Shown here one piece after another: positions 51,743 through 60,806 of a stretch of 64,000 bases of DNA (position 1 is its first letter; each line of letters starts with the position of its first letter). This stretch comes from Pseudomonas sp. PSE14 (GTDB lineage Bacteria > Pseudomonadota > Gammaproteobacteria > Pseudomonadales > Pseudomonadaceae), in NCBI RefSeq assembly GCF_029203285.1, contig NZ_CP115669.1, positions 4,712,001 through 4,776,000 on the forward strand, written 5' to 3'. A program made the position numbers and the translations under genes. A model generated the notes under the pieces. It was given only the letters and a program-made list of their open reading frames with translations, was not told where the DNA came from and did no database searches.

Positions 51743-52510
51743 TCAAAACTCCCCGTGCCGCCCTTCCCCGTCGGTGAAGCGCTTCGCCCCTTCCACTGTC
51801 TCTCCGCTCTGGATCACCGCCATCCCGCCCTGGAATTCATTGGCCATCGCCACATCGAAGGACAGGGTCCATTGCGTGAAAACACTGGCACGATCGGCCA
51901 GCATGCAACGCTGGGGAAACTCGGCGATCTCCCGCGCCAGCTCTTCCGCCGCCTCCAGCGCCTGCCCGCGCGGCACCACGCGGTTGGCCAGGCCCATCAT
52001 CAGCGCCTCCTGCGCCCCCACCGGGCGGCCGGTGAGGATCATGTCCAGCGCCCGGCCCTGGCCAATGATGCGCGGCAGGCGCACGGTGCCGCCGTCGATC
52101 AGCGGCACACCAAAGCGCCGGCAGAACACCCCGCATACCGCATCCTCGGCCATCACCCGCAGGTCGGCCAGCAGCGCCAGTTCCAGCCCGCCGGCCACGG
52201 CATAACCCTCGATGGCGGCGATCAGCGGTTTGGACAACTGCATGCGGCTGGGCCCCATCGGCCCGTCGCCTTCGGTTTCCAGGCGATTGCGCCGCTCACC
52301 GTCCTCGGCCACCGCCGCAAGATCAGCGCCCGCGCAGAAGGTGCCGCCGGCGCCGGTAAGCACGGCGACCTGCGCCTCCTCGTCGTGCTCGAAATCGCGC
52401 AAGGCATCGGCCAACGCCTGGGCGGTGGGCAGGTCCACGGCATTGCGTACCGCCGGGCGGGCGATCACCAGGGTGGTCACCGGGCCGTTCCTCTCGATTA
52501 TCACGCTCAT
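51743..52510 (-). CDS. Enoyl-CoA hydratase/isomerase (crotonase) family protein
   Basis: Acyl-CoA enzyme of 255 residues. The crotonase oxyanion-hole segments are FCAGADL (about residue 60) and IEGYAVAGGLELALLADLRV (about 98-117). DGGTVRLPRIIGQGRALDM holds the usual second catalytic region; the acidic residue expected for water addition is not clearly conserved, so isomerase or other activity is possible. The ATG at 52510 has AAGGAG six bases upstream. It is in tandem with the SDR gene upstream, and may act on the same pathway. Confidence 0.85.
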   Translation of the reverse strand: MSVIIERNGPVTTLVIARPAVRNAVDLPTAQALADALRDFEHDEEAQVAVLTGAGGTFCAGADLAAVAEDGERRNRLETEGDGPMGPSRMQLSKPLIAAIEGYAVAGGLELALLADLRVMAEDAVCGVFCRRFGVPLIDGGTVRLPRIIGQGRALDMILTGRPVGAQEALMMGLANRVVPRGQALEAAEELAREIAEFPQRCMLADRASVFTQWTLSFDVAMANEFQGGMAVIQSGETVEGAKRFTDGEGRHGEF

Positions 52511-52633
52511 GGCGAACTCCTTGGGCATCGAGGCAGAAAAGCAAAGGGCCGACTATGAGCCGGCCCTTTCACCATACTGCGTCTGCCGCCGAGGAACAGC
52601 CCGCTGGCCGTTCCGCCGGTCAGGCTGGCCGGA

Positions 52634-53545
52634 TCAACCGGCGTATTTCTGCAGGTTCGCCATCATCTCGCGCAGCGCCTCGACGTTGTCCTTCGGGTGC
52701 GCGGCGTTCTCGAAATCGCAGATCTGCGCGAAATTGGCCGCCACATCCTCGACGCTGAAACCCTTGCGCGGGTCGAAGCCCACACCCAGGCTGCGCTCCC
52801 AGCGCACCTTGCCGATCCAGCCGCCGCCCACTTCGAACAGGCCGGAAGTCTCCTGGCAGGCTTCGCTACCCAGGTACACCACCAGCGGGCTGACCAGCTC
52901 GGGCTTGAGCTGCTCGAACACCTGCGGCGGGATCAGGCCTTCGGTCATGCGGGTGCCGCCGGTGGGAGCGATGGCGTTGACGAAGATGTTGTTCTTGCGG
53001 CCTTCGATGGCCAGGTTGCGGGTCAGGCCGTACAGGCCGAGCTTGGCCATGCCGTAGTTGCTCTGGCCGAAGTTGCCGTAGATGCCGGAGGTGGACGAGG
53101 TGAAGATCACCCGGCCATAGCCCTGCTCGCGCATGAACGGCCAGGCGGCGCGGGTTACCTTGTAGGCGCCCTCGACATGGACCTTGTAGACCAGGTCCCA
53201 GTCGGCGTCTTCCATCTTGTGGAAGGTCTTGTCGCGCAGGATGCCGGCGTTGTTCACCACCACGTCGATGCGGCCGAACGCTTCCACGGCCTGGCGCACG
53301 ATCTTCTCGCCGTCGGTCACCGAGTCATGGTTGGCGATGGCGGTGCCGCCGGCTTCGCGGATTTCCGCCACCACGCGATCGGCGGCCGAGGCGTTGGCGC
53401 CTTCACCGTGAGTGCTGCCACCCAGGTCGTTCACCACCACCGTGGCGCCGTGCTTGGCGAACAGCAGGGCGTGGGCGCGGCCGATACCGCCGCCGGCTCC
53501 GGTAACGATCACGACTTTTCCGTCGAAACGCAGGGCATCACTCAT
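52634..53545 (-). CDS. SDR related to peroxisomal multifunctional enzyme type 2 (3-hydroxyacyl-CoA dehydrogenase-like)
   Basis: NAD(P)-dependent dehydrogenase of 303 residues. Its start FDGKVVIVTGAGGGIGRAHA followed by VVVNDLGGSTHGEG is diagnostic for the 17-beta-HSD4/MFE-2 dehydrogenase branch, which oxidises (R)-3-hydroxyacyl-CoA. The active site is SSTSGIYGNFGQSNYGMAKL (Ser, Tyr, Lys present). About 50 extra C-terminal residues follow the SDR core. The ATG at 53545 is preceded by GGAG. Adjacent crotonase suggests beta-oxidation of an unusual acyl chain, inferred. Confidence 0.87.
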   Translation of the reverse strand: MSDALRFDGKVVIVTGAGGGIGRAHALLFAKHGATVVVNDLGGSTHGEGANASAADRVVAEIREAGGTAIANHDSVTDGEKIVRQAVEAFGRIDVVVNNAGILRDKTFHKMEDADWDLVYKVHVEGAYKVTRAAWPFMREQGYGRVIFTSSTSGIYGNFGQSNYGMAKLGLYGLTRNLAIEGRKNNIFVNAIAPTGGTRMTEGLIPPQVFEQLKPELVSPLVVYLGSEACQETSGLFEVGGGWIGKVRWERSLGVGFDPRKGFSVEDVAANFAQICDFENAAHPKDNVEALREMMANLQKYAG

Positions 53546-53651
53546 GGCAGGAACTCCAGGCAGGTCTGTTTTTCCGGAGTGTCCGGCAGTCGCGATCGGG
53601 TCACAAGCAAGACGATCAGGGCGAATGGTGCCCAATAAGGCCGGGGGATGA

Positions 53652-53945
53652 TCAGCGGATCGGCAGGTTCAGTTCCTCGCGCGGGCCGAGCTTGAACAGC
53701 CACCAGTCATATTCGCTCCAGAACAGCAGCAGGCCGAACGCCGGCAGCAGCGCCAGGGCGCCCAGTGCAGCGGGCACCCAGTGCTGGATCATCCAGGCGT
53801 AATAGCAACCGGCGGCGCAGATGCCTACCAGCAGCAACAGCAAAGGGACGGCGACGAAGACGAAATCCCGGCGCAGGTGCAGCAACGCCCGGTACAGCAT
53901 CGAGCCCTGGGGCTGGCGGACGGGAATGACGGATCTGAGTGGCAT
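53652..53945 (-). CDS. Small two-helix membrane protein, unknown function
   Basis: Product of 97 residues with two hydrophobic helices (about 31-52 and 57-76) and a C-terminal tail YDWWLFKLGPREELNLPIR. The ATG at 53945 is chosen over longer frames because GGAGG lies eight bases upstream. It lies between the SDR and hydrolase genes on the same strand. I do not recognise the family. Confidence 0.65.
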   Translation of the reverse strand: MPLRSVIPVRQPQGSMLYRALLHLRRDFVFVAVPLLLLLVGICAAGCYYAWMIQHWVPAALGALALLPAFGLLLFWSEYDWWLFKLGPREELNLPIR

Positions 53946-54044
53946 GGCGGCGGCCTCCGGTTGGACAAATCCGGGGAAGCTACCGCCGCCACACGAAGCC
54001 AAACGATCAGTCAGTTCCGAATATCCAGACGGATCAGTCCGTAC

Positions 54045-54923
54045 CTATCGAACCCTTTCCTGTCGGAACGCCAGATAGTGCTGTAGCACCTGCTCCGGTG
54101 CCTCGACCTGCGGGTAATGACCGATACCGGAAAGCTCGACGGTATCCGGCCGAGGGATCAACGCCCGGTAGCGCTCCACCATGTGCGCGCCGGAAATCGG
54201 GTCCAACGGGCCATCGATCACCCGCAGCGGCACCTGCGTGCGCTGCATCGCGCCAACCCAGCGCTCGCGGTGCTCGCGGCGGTCGAGGATGTAGTGGATC
54301 AGCCGGTGCATCACCCGCGTCCCGTCGTTATGCCGGATCAGCTCCCAGAAGGTGTCCAGTTCCGCCTCCGTTGGCTGGCTGGCCGGGCCGAATACCTTGG
54401 CGAAGTTCTGCGCCAGGCGGCGGCGGTTGAACAGCCGGGCGAACAGGCCGCCCAACGGGCTGAGCAGCAGTTTCTGCGAGAACACCGCACGATGGGTTTC
54501 CGGGAACAGGCCGCCGTTGAGGAACACGCAGGAGGCCAGGGCGAACCCGCCCTCCTCGTGCCGCGCCAGCAGTTCCTGGCCGACGCTGTTGCCATAGTCG
54601 TGGACCAGCAGGTGCACCGGCTCGTGTACGTCCAGGTGCACCAGCAGCGCCTGCTTCAGGTCGGCCTGTTCGAGGATGCGGTAGTCGTGGCCGCGCGGCT
54701 TGGCGGAGTCGCCGAAACCGAGCATGTCACAGGCGATCACCCGGTAGCGCTCGGCCAGCGGACGCCACAGGTAATGCCAGTCCCAGGAGGCGGTGGGGAA
54801 GCCGTGGATCAGCAGCAACGGCTCGCCGCTGCCGGCGCTCCAGTAGCGGATGTGGTGGCCGCGGAAGGTGAAGGAACTGCCCTGCGCGCGCCAGTCGCGC
54901 AGGGCGATGCCAGGCAGGCCCAT
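54045..54923 (-). CDS. Alpha/beta hydrolase of the haloalkane dehalogenase/epoxide hydrolase type
   Basis: Hydrolase of 292 residues. It has the oxyanion segment LLLIHGFPTASWDWHYLW and a nucleophile elbow LLVHDYGNSVG, where Asp replaces serine, as in haloalkane dehalogenases and epoxide hydrolases. The catalytic His is in SGIGHYPQVEAPEQ. There is a cap domain in the middle. The start overlaps the aldolase stop (TGATG), giving translational coupling. The true substrate is unknown; halogenated compounds are not implied by context. Confidence 0.87.
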   Translation of the reverse strand: MGLPGIALRDWRAQGSSFTFRGHHIRYWSAGSGEPLLLIHGFPTASWDWHYLWRPLAERYRVIACDMLGFGDSAKPRGHDYRILEQADLKQALLVHLDVHEPVHLLVHDYGNSVGQELLARHEEGGFALASCVFLNGGLFPETHRAVFSQKLLLSPLGGLFARLFNRRRLAQNFAKVFGPASQPTEAELDTFWELIRHNDGTRVMHRLIHYILDRREHRERWVGAMQRTQVPLRVIDGPLDPISGAHMVERYRALIPRPDTVELSGIGHYPQVEAPEQVLQHYLAFRQERVR

Positions 54924-55705
54924 CAGTCGCGGTAGCCGGGGTTCTGCTGGTCCAGCTTGCGCAGCAGCGCCGGCCACGCCAGCGCGCCGCCCAGGCCCTG
55001 CTTGCTGCGGGTGACGCCGGCAGCCATGGCCATGGCGCCGTCGAGGATCTGCTGCGGAATCATGATCAGTTCGGCGCCGCCACCCTGGGCCAGCACCTGG
55101 ATCTCGCAGGCGCGCTGCAGGGTGAACATCATCAGGAAGGTGTCGGCGATGGTCGGGCCGCAGGTCATCAGGCCGTGGTTGGGCAGGATCATGAAGGCAG
55201 CCTCGCCCAGGTCGGCCTGCAGACGCGCCTTCTCGTCATGGTTCAGCGCCACGCCCTCGTAACCGTGGTAGGCCAGGCTCGAGAGCACGAACAGCGACTG
55301 CTGGGAAATCGGCAGCAGGCCTTGTTTCTGCGCGGAAACGGCGATGCCGGCGGCGGTGTGGGTGTGCAGCACGCAGGAGACGTCGTGGCGGACTTCGTGG
55401 ACGGCGCTGTGGATGGTGTAGCCGGCCGGGTTGATCTCGTAGGGGCTGTCCATCAGCTTCTTGCCGGCGAGATCGACCTTCACCAGGCTGGACGCGGTGA
55501 TCTCGTGGAACATCATGCCGAAGGGGTTGATCAGAAAGTCTTCGGTGCCGGGCACCTTGGCGGAAATGTGAGTGAAGATCAGGTCATCCCAGCCATGCAT
55601 CGCGATCAGTCGGTAGCAGGCGGCGAGGTCGACGCGGGTCTGCCATTCGGCGGCGGAAACCTGGTCCTTGACGTTCGCGGTGGGCAGCGGATGAGCGGCG
55701 TGCAT
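54923..55705 (-). CDS. Class II aldolase/adducin family protein
   Basis: Metal-dependent aldolase-like protein of 260 residues. Zinc ligands appear in CVLHTHTAAG (His-x-His) and in ILPNHGLMTCG. The opening LAACYRLIAMHGWDDLIFTH with HISAKVPG is typical of the adducin-like group. Start ATG at 55705 is preceded by GAGG. It is coupled to the alpha/beta hydrolase. The substrate is unknown. Confidence 0.87.
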   Translation of the reverse strand: MHAAHPLPTANVKDQVSAAEWQTRVDLAACYRLIAMHGWDDLIFTHISAKVPGTEDFLINPFGMMFHEITASSLVKVDLAGKKLMDSPYEINPAGYTIHSAVHEVRHDVSCVLHTHTAAGIAVSAQKQGLLPISQQSLFVLSSLAYHGYEGVALNHDEKARLQADLGEAAFMILPNHGLMTCGPTIADTFLMMFTLQRACEIQVLAQGGGAELIMIPQQILDGAMAMAAGVTRSKQGLGGALAWPALLRKLDQQNPGYRD

Positions 55706-55844
55706 GGTCGGTAGCCTCTTCGTTGTTGTTGTTCGATGGCGCAGTCTAGTCAGCGTGACGACGAAGCGACTGTCACGGAACTGACAGTTGCCTCTGGCAG
55801 TGTCTGGCGAATGTTCCCCTATAAGCGTGGGCAGATGAGTCGCC

Positions 55845-55872
55845 TTGCGCGGCGCTTTTCGCCACCTATAGT
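55845..55872 (+). promoter_or_regulatory. Candidate sigma70 promoter upstream of the WbqC gene, with adjacent palindrome
   Basis: TTGCGC (55845-55850), 16-bp spacer, TATAGT (55867-55872). A GGGACA-GT-TGTCCC palindrome (55874-55887) overlaps the expected start point and could be an operator. The 421-bp gap 55706-56126 holds no gene; downstream of this site it would be a leader of about 240 nt. Confidence 0.45.
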
Positions 55873-56126
55873 GGGGACAGTTGTCCCTGTGACGCCGGCC
55901 CGACCCGGCGCAACGACGACTCCCCGCAAAGGCGCCATCCAGACAGCGCGGCCACCGGCCAGCGCGTCAGGGCTGGCGGAAGCGTGCCCCTCTTCCAGAC
56001 CTGCCCCGGTGCCCTCCCAGGCGCATCCGATCCACCTGGAAACATTTCGCAATATCTTTCGCAACACACTCGAGTAGTACCCGGGAGTCGGGAGGAGACT
56101 CCAGTTCGGCCAACGAGGCAGCCGAC

Positions 56127-56839
56127 GTGAAACGAACCGCCATCATGCAGCCCTACTTCTTCCCGTACCTGGGGTACTTCAGCCTGATCAAGCACACCGA
56201 CCTGTTCGTGCTGTTCGATACGGTGCAGTACATCCATCACGGCTGGATCGAGCGCAACCGCATCCTCAAGCAGCAGGACGGCTGGCTGTATATCCGTGTG
56301 CCACGGGTCAAGCACCACCGCGAGACCCTGATCTGCGACGTGCAGGTCGACAACCGCCAGGACTGGCGGCGCAGCCTGTTCTCGCAACTGGACGTGTACC
56401 TCAAGGTGGCGCCCTACTACCGCGACGTGCGCGAGATGATCGCCGCCTCCCTCGACCACCCGTTCCAGGACATCGTCTCGCTGAACAAGGCCACCCTGGA
56501 GGCGACCTGCACCTACCTGGGCTTCCCGCGCCAGATGCCGGTGCTCTCGCGCATGGACCTGCCGATGGAGCGACCGACCGCACCGGATGAATGGGCGCTG
56601 AATATCTGCAAGGCACTGGGGGCGTGGAGGAGTACTGGAACCCGCCAGGCGGGCAGAGCTTCTTCGACCGCCGCAAATACGATGCGGCCGGGCTGACCCT
56701 GCGCTTCCAGGAGCCCAGGCTGGTGCCCTACGAACAGAAGCGCCCGACCTTCGAGGCGGGCCTGTCGATCATCGACGTGATGATGTTCAACTCTCCCGCC
56801 GACGTCTCGCGCATGCTCGATGCCTACGAGCTCAGCTGA
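56127..56839 (+). pseudogene. WbqC-like family protein gene, interrupted by a frameshift
   Basis: WbqC-family proteins (PF08889) are linked to polysaccharide or O-antigen gene sets; the reaction is unknown. The N-terminal 160 residues start at a GTG with AIMQPYFFPYLGYFSLIKHT and continue to WALNICKALG. The rest (VEEYWNPPGGQSFFDRRKY to ISIIDVMMFNSP-like GLSIIDVMMFNSP) is in another frame, ending at 56839. The break is at a run of five G (56618-56622); one extra G would restore a single 237-residue frame reading ALGGVEEYWNPPGG. It may be a true inactivation, phase variation, or a sequencing error. Confidence 0.83.
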
Positions 56840-56842
56840 ACG

Positions 56843-57529
56843 TCACAGGCACCAGGCCAGGACCGGCGCCATCAGCAGGTTGAACAGCCCGGTCAGCACC
56901 ATCAGCAGCCCCGCCGCCGATCCCTCCTCCCCGCCGAACTCGTAAGCCCGGCTGGTGCCCGCACCGTGGGCGCCGACGCCCAGCAATGCACCACGGGCCA
57001 GGGCCGAGCGCAGGTGCAGTAGGCGCATCAGCACGCCACCGACCAGGGCGCCGAACACCCCGGTGATCATCACGAAGGCGGCGGTCAGCGAGGGCACGCC
57101 GCCCAGGTCATGGGACATTTCCATGGCGAACGGTGTGGTGATCGAGCGCGGCAGCAGCGACAGGGTCACCTGGCCGTCCAGCGCCAGCGCATGGGCCAGC
57201 GCCCATGAACTGCCGATGGCCATGCTCGTGCCAGCGAGCATGCCGGTCAGCAGCGCCGGCCAGTGGCGGGCGAGCAACGCACGCTGCTGCCAGATCGGGA
57301 TGGCGAAGGCCACGGTGGCCGGGCCGAGCAGCGCCACCAGCCAGTTGGTGTCGCGGGCGTAGTCGGCGTAGGTCGCGTGCATCGGGATCGCCAGGGCGAA
57401 CAGCAGCACCGGGACGAACACGATCGGCGACAGCCAGTACTGCTGGTAACGCCGGTACAGCAGGCGGCTGAGCAGGTAGCCGCCGAGGGTGGCGGCCAGC
57501 CAGAACAGGGGTTGCTTATCGAGACTCAT
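56843..57529 (-). CDS. lrgB: LrgB/CidB family membrane protein
   Basis: Inner-membrane protein of 228 residues in the LrgB family, which with LrgA affects murein hydrolase release and may carry pyruvate or related metabolites. Family segments are LSPIVFVPVLLFALAIP, LLGPATVAFAIPIWQQ, SITTPFAMEMSHDLGGVPSL and GVGAHGAGTSRAYEFG. There are about six to seven helices. It overlaps the end of lrgA by 14 bp. The pair is divergent from a LysR gene, as in PA3431-PA3433 and B. subtilis ywbHG/ywbI. Confidence 0.9.
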   Translation of the reverse strand: MSLDKQPLFWLAATLGGYLLSRLLYRRYQQYWLSPIVFVPVLLFALAIPMHATYADYARDTNWLVALLGPATVAFAIPIWQQRALLARHWPALLTGMLAGTSMAIGSSWALAHALALDGQVTLSLLPRSITTPFAMEMSHDLGGVPSLTAAFVMITGVFGALVGGVLMRLLHLRSALARGALLGVGAHGAGTSRAYEFGGEEGSAAGLLMVLTGLFNLLMAPVLAWCL

Positions 57530-57893
57530 GGCGCGACCTCCAGTGGCACATCCATTCCACCGCCAGGGCGGTAGCCAGCATCACCAGCACGGTGCTGGCG
57601 GTGATCACCAGCAGGATCTTCCAGCCCTCGCTGCGCAGCAGCGGGCCGTAGTCCAGCAGGCTCATCAGCGCGGGGATGAAGAACAGCAGCATTTCCGCCA
57701 GCAACACGCCGGCGCCGCCCTGCAGCAGGGCCGGGCGGATCGCCCCGCAGGCGAACAGCACCAGCAGCAGCGCCAGCCCGATCACCCCGCCCGGCAGCGG
57801 CAGGCCGGTGAGCGTGGCGATCCAGCCGCCGATCCACCAGAAGGCGGCCAGGACGGCGAGTTCGAAAATCAGGCGGGCGGCGCGGCGGAACAT
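57516..57893 (-). CDS. lrgA: LrgA/CidA family holin-like membrane protein
   Basis: Small membrane protein of 125 residues with four helices. The family core is LPLPGGVIGLALLLVLF followed by LLAEMLLFFIPALMSLLDYG. It works with LrgB as a holin-like or metabolite-transport pair. The ATG at 57893 is chosen because the longer frame to 57947 adds a polar tail before the first helix. It lies 113 bp from the divergent LysR gene that probably controls it. Confidence 0.88.
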   Translation of the reverse strand: MFRRAARLIFELAVLAAFWWIGGWIATLTGLPLPGGVIGLALLLVLFACGAIRPALLQGGAGVLLAEMLLFFIPALMSLLDYGPLLRSEGWKILLVITASTVLVMLATALAVEWMCHWRSRHESR

Positions 57894-58006
57894 GGCAGCG
57901 GTCTCAATGTTTTTGGGGGAAGAAGAAAACGTTCGGGAATGGTGCAAAGCCTACGCCCGCGCCTATCATCCCCAAAGCGAATTGATCGAATCGGAGCCAT
58001 TCCAGA

Positions 58007-58903
58007 ATGGAATTCAAGCAACTGCGCACCTTCGCCGAAGTGGTGCGCCAGGGCAGCTTCACCCAGGCGGCGGTGCACCTGAACGCCAGCCAGTCGGCGG
58101 TGAGCAAACAGGTCGCCCAGCTGGAACAGAGCCTGCGCGTGCAATTGCTGGAGCGCAGCGGCCCGCATATCCGCCTGACCGCCGCCGGCGAGGTGGTGCT
58201 ACGGCGCGCCGAGGACATGCTGCGCCTGCGCCGCGAACTGCTCACCGAACTGGACGACCTCACCCGCCTGCACCGTGGCGAACTGCGCCTGGGCCTGCCG
58301 CTGCTGGGCGCCGACGCGCTGTTCGCCGGACGCTTCGCCGAGTACCGGCGGCGCTACCCGAACATCGCCGTGCACCTGATCGAGGGTGGCAGCAAGACCA
58401 TGGAAGAGCTGGTCTACAGCGGCGAGCTGGAACTGGGCGGCGGCCTCACCCCGGAAGACCCGGCGTTCGACCACCAGCCGTTCTGCAACGAGCCGCTCGA
58501 CGCCCTGCTCCCGGCCGATCATCCGCTGGCCACGCGGAAGAGCCTGAGCCTGGTGGAGCTGGCCGATACGCCCTTCCTGCTCTACCAGCAGAGTTTCACC
58601 CTCAACGACCGGTTGCTGCGCGCCTGCCGCGAGGCCGGCTTCGAGCCGAAGGAAGGCGGCCGCAGCGGCCAGGCGGACTTCCTCGGAGCGCTGGTTGCCG
58701 CCGGCCAGGGCGTGGTGCTGCTGCCACGGGTGGTGGCCGAGGACCTGGAACGTCCTGGCGTGGCGCGTGTGCTGCTGAGCCAGCCGGATCTGCGCTGGGA
58801 TATCAGCTTCATCTGGCGGCGCGATGCCTACCTGTCGAACGCGGCCAAGGCGTGGCTGGCGCTGATGGAGGAGATGCCGTTGCATCCGGTGGGCACGGCG
58901 TGA
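58007..58903 (+). CDS. LysR-family regulator, divergent to lrgAB
   Basis: Regulator of 298 residues. The winged HTH is seen as LRTFAEVVRQGSFTQAAVHL with SQSAVSKQVAQLEQ, and the effector domain follows from about residue 90. Its position opposite lrgA-lrgB corresponds to YwbI/CidR-type regulators, so it is inferred to activate lrgAB in response to a metabolite such as acetate or pyruvate. Start ATG at 58007. Confidence 0.88.
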   Translation: MEFKQLRTFAEVVRQGSFTQAAVHLNASQSAVSKQVAQLEQSLRVQLLERSGPHIRLTAAGEVVLRRAEDMLRLRRELLTELDDLTRLHRGELRLGLPLLGADALFAGRFAEYRRRYPNIAVHLIEGGSKTMEELVYSGELELGGGLTPEDPAFDHQPFCNEPLDALLPADHPLATRKSLSLVELADTPFLLYQQSFTLNDRLLRACREAGFEPKEGGRSGQADFLGALVAAGQGVVLLPRVVAEDLERPGVARVLLSQPDLRWDISFIWRRDAYLSNAAKAWLALMEEMPLHPVGTA

Positions 58904-58908
58904 TGCGG

Positions 58909-58987
58909 GTTCGCGAGCAAGCTCGCTCCTACAGGTTAGCCCCTGTGCCGAGCCCGCTCTTGTAGGAGCGAGCTTGCTCGCGAACCG
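58909..58987. repeat. REP pair (class A)
   Basis: GTTCGCGAGCAAGCTCGCTC near 58909 and GGAGCGAGCTTGCTCGCGAA near 58965 in inverted arrangement, between the convergent LysR and DUF985 genes. Confidence 0.9.
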
Positions 58988-58989
58988 CT

Positions 58990-59457
58990 TTACAGCAACT
59001 CGGGAAACGCCCCGATCAGCTTCGGCCACGCCCGCTGCGCATCGGCATCATCGGCCAGCAGTCTGAACCCGGCGAACTCGAACGCCGGCGACACCGTGCA
59101 ACCCACCAGCACGTAATCCCCCAGGCAACGCGCCGCCTGCCAGGCGTGGGCGGGCACCGCGCGCTGCGGCAGGCTGCCCTCGCCCACCGGGCCGAGGCGT
59201 TCGATGCGCAGGCTTTCCGGTGTTTCGGCCACCAGCAGCTCCAGCGGACCGCCTTCGTGGTAATGCCAGAGTTCGTCGGCATCGATGCGGTGCCAGCGGC
59301 TGACCGTGCCGCCGGGCAGCAGGAAGAAAATGGCCGAGGATTGCTGGCGGCCATCGGCGCCCATCAGGGACGAATCGAACACCCGGCGATAGAAGCCGCC
59401 CTCGGGGTGCGGGGCGAGCCCCAGGGTATCGATCAGATAACGGGCGCGGGGGTGCAT
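58990..59457 (-). CDS. DUF985 cupin protein
   Basis: Cupin-fold protein of 155 residues. The DUF985 pattern is LGLAPHPEGGFYRRVF at the start and SRWHRIDADELWHYHEGGPL with metal-binding His residues in the middle, then GDYVLVGCTVSPAFEFAGF. The function is unknown. The ATG overlaps the flavodoxin stop codon (TGATG), so the two are coupled. Confidence 0.87.
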   Translation of the reverse strand: MHPRARYLIDTLGLAPHPEGGFYRRVFDSSLMGADGRQQSSAIFFLLPGGTVSRWHRIDADELWHYHEGGPLELLVAETPESLRIERLGPVGEGSLPQRAVPAHAWQAARCLGDYVLVGCTVSPAFEFAGFRLLADDADAQRAWPKLIGAFPELL

Positions 59458-59909
59458 CAGGCTTTCAGCGCGGCGATGAAGTCGGCGATCCAGGGCTCGG
59501 CATCGGTCTCCTGGTCCACCGTCTCGCTGCCGTCCAGGCGCAGCATCGGCACCACTTCGCGCATGCCCAGCTCCACCAGCAGCTCGCGCACCAGCTCGCC
59601 GCCGCCGCAATAGGTATCGCCATAGCTGGAGTCGCCCAGGGCGATCACGCCGCCCGGACGGTCGCGCCAGTTCGGCAGGCGGTCGCGCAGCGCGTAGTAC
59701 AGCGGCTGGAAGGTGTCCGGCAGGTCGCCCATGCCAGTGGTCGAGGTCACCACCAGCAGCGCCTCGGGGCCGAACGCCAGCAGGCCGTCGAGGGTGACGC
59801 GCGGGTCGTGCCAGGCTTCGAAACCGGCCGCTTCGAGCAGGCGCTTGGCGTGACGCGCGACCTCTTCGGCGGTGCCGTAGACCGAGCCGGACAGAATGGC
59901 GACTTTCAT
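59457..59909 (-). CDS. Flavodoxin (MioC-like)
   Basis: FMN-binding electron carrier of 150 residues. The phosphate loop is SGSVYGTAEEVA (residues 7-18), with TSTTGMGDLPDTFQPLYYAL and LGDSSYGDTYCGGG as the isoalloxazine-binding loops. It is of the short MioC-like type. The ATG at 59909 has GGGAG six bases upstream. It forms an operon with the DUF985 cupin; its partner enzyme is not apparent. Confidence 0.9.
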   Translation of the reverse strand: MKVAILSGSVYGTAEEVARHAKRLLEAAGFEAWHDPRVTLDGLLAFGPEALLVVTSTTGMGDLPDTFQPLYYALRDRLPNWRDRPGGVIALGDSSYGDTYCGGGELVRELLVELGMREVVPMLRLDGSETVDQETDAEPWIADFIAALKA

Positions 59910-60049
59910 GTTCACTCCCACAAGGCAAGACAAGGCCCCCCATTATGCCCCATCCGTGCCGGGCCGCGCCGGGGCTGGTATAGTTTTGCCCTACCCGGCC
60001 GCTCGGATATTTCCCGCAGCGCCGTTTTCCCCGATTCCACGAGGCGCGC

Positions 60050-60775
60050 ATGGGCAATACCCCGGCTCCCATCCTGATCACCGGCGCCAGCCAACGCATC
60101 GGCCTGCACTGCGCGAAACGCCTGCTGCAGGACGGCCATCCGGTGATCGCGACCTACCGCCAGGAGAAACCCGGCGTCGATGAGTTGCGCCAGCTGGGCG
60201 CAACCTGCCTGCACGCGGAGCTGGCCGACGAAGCCGGCATCCTCGCCTTCATCGAAACGCTCGCATCCCATACCGACCGCCTGCGCGCGATCATCCACAA
60301 TGCCTCGGCCTGGATCACCGAAGCGCCCGGCCATGAGGCCGACGCCTTCGGCGAACTGTTCCGCCTGCACATGCTCGCGCCCTACCTGATCAACCTGCGC
60401 TGCGCGCCTCAGCTCGAACGCGATGCGGCCGAGCGCGGCGCCCCGGCGGACATCATCCACCTCTCCGACGACGTCGCCCGCAAGGGCAGCGCCAATCGCA
60501 TCGCCTACTGCGCCAGCAAGGCCGGCCTGGACAACCTCACCCTGTCCTTCGCCGCGCGCTTCGCCCCGCGCATCAAGGTCAACGGCATCGCGCCGGCACT
60601 GATCATGTTCAACCCGGGCGACGACGACGCCTACCGCGCCCGTACCCTGGCCAAATCCGCCATGGGCATCGAGCCCGGCCCCGACGTGATCTACCAGAGC
60701 GTGCGCTACCTGCTCGACAGCCCCTACGTGACCGGCACCACCCTGACCATCAACGGCGGCCGGCACCTGAAATGA
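60050..60775 (+). CDS. folM: Dihydromonapterin reductase FolM (SDR)
   Basis: NADPH-dependent reductase that makes tetrahydromonapterin, the cofactor for phenylalanine hydroxylase in Pseudomonas, and can weakly reduce dihydrofolate. It is 241 residues. The cofactor motif is [13 protein letters not shown], with ATYRQEKPG giving an NADPH-type specificity loop. Active-site residues lie in [20 protein letters not shown]. The cluster folM-folE-folX is conserved (PA3437-PA3439), which fixes the assignment. FolE follows 31 bp later. Confidence 0.92.
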   Translation: MGNTPAPILITGASQRIGLHCAKRLLQDGHPVIATYRQEKPGVDELRQLGATCLHAELADEAGILAFIETLASHTDRLRAIIHNASAWITEAPGHEADAFGELFRLHMLAPYLINLRCAPQLERDAAERGAPADIIHLSDDVARKGSANRIAYCASKAGLDNLTLSFAARFAPRIKVNGIAPALIMFNPGDDDAYRARTLAKSAMGIEPGPDVIYQSVRYLLDSPYVTGTTLTINGGRHLK

Positions 60776-60806
60776 CCCGCACAGCGCGGGCGCGAGGACT
60801 CCCCCA

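Noticed and set aside
54045-54923. Naming the hydrolase a true haloalkane dehalogenase
   Set aside because: The Asp nucleophile fits, but the halide-binding residues cannot be verified by eye and epoxide hydrolases share the motif.
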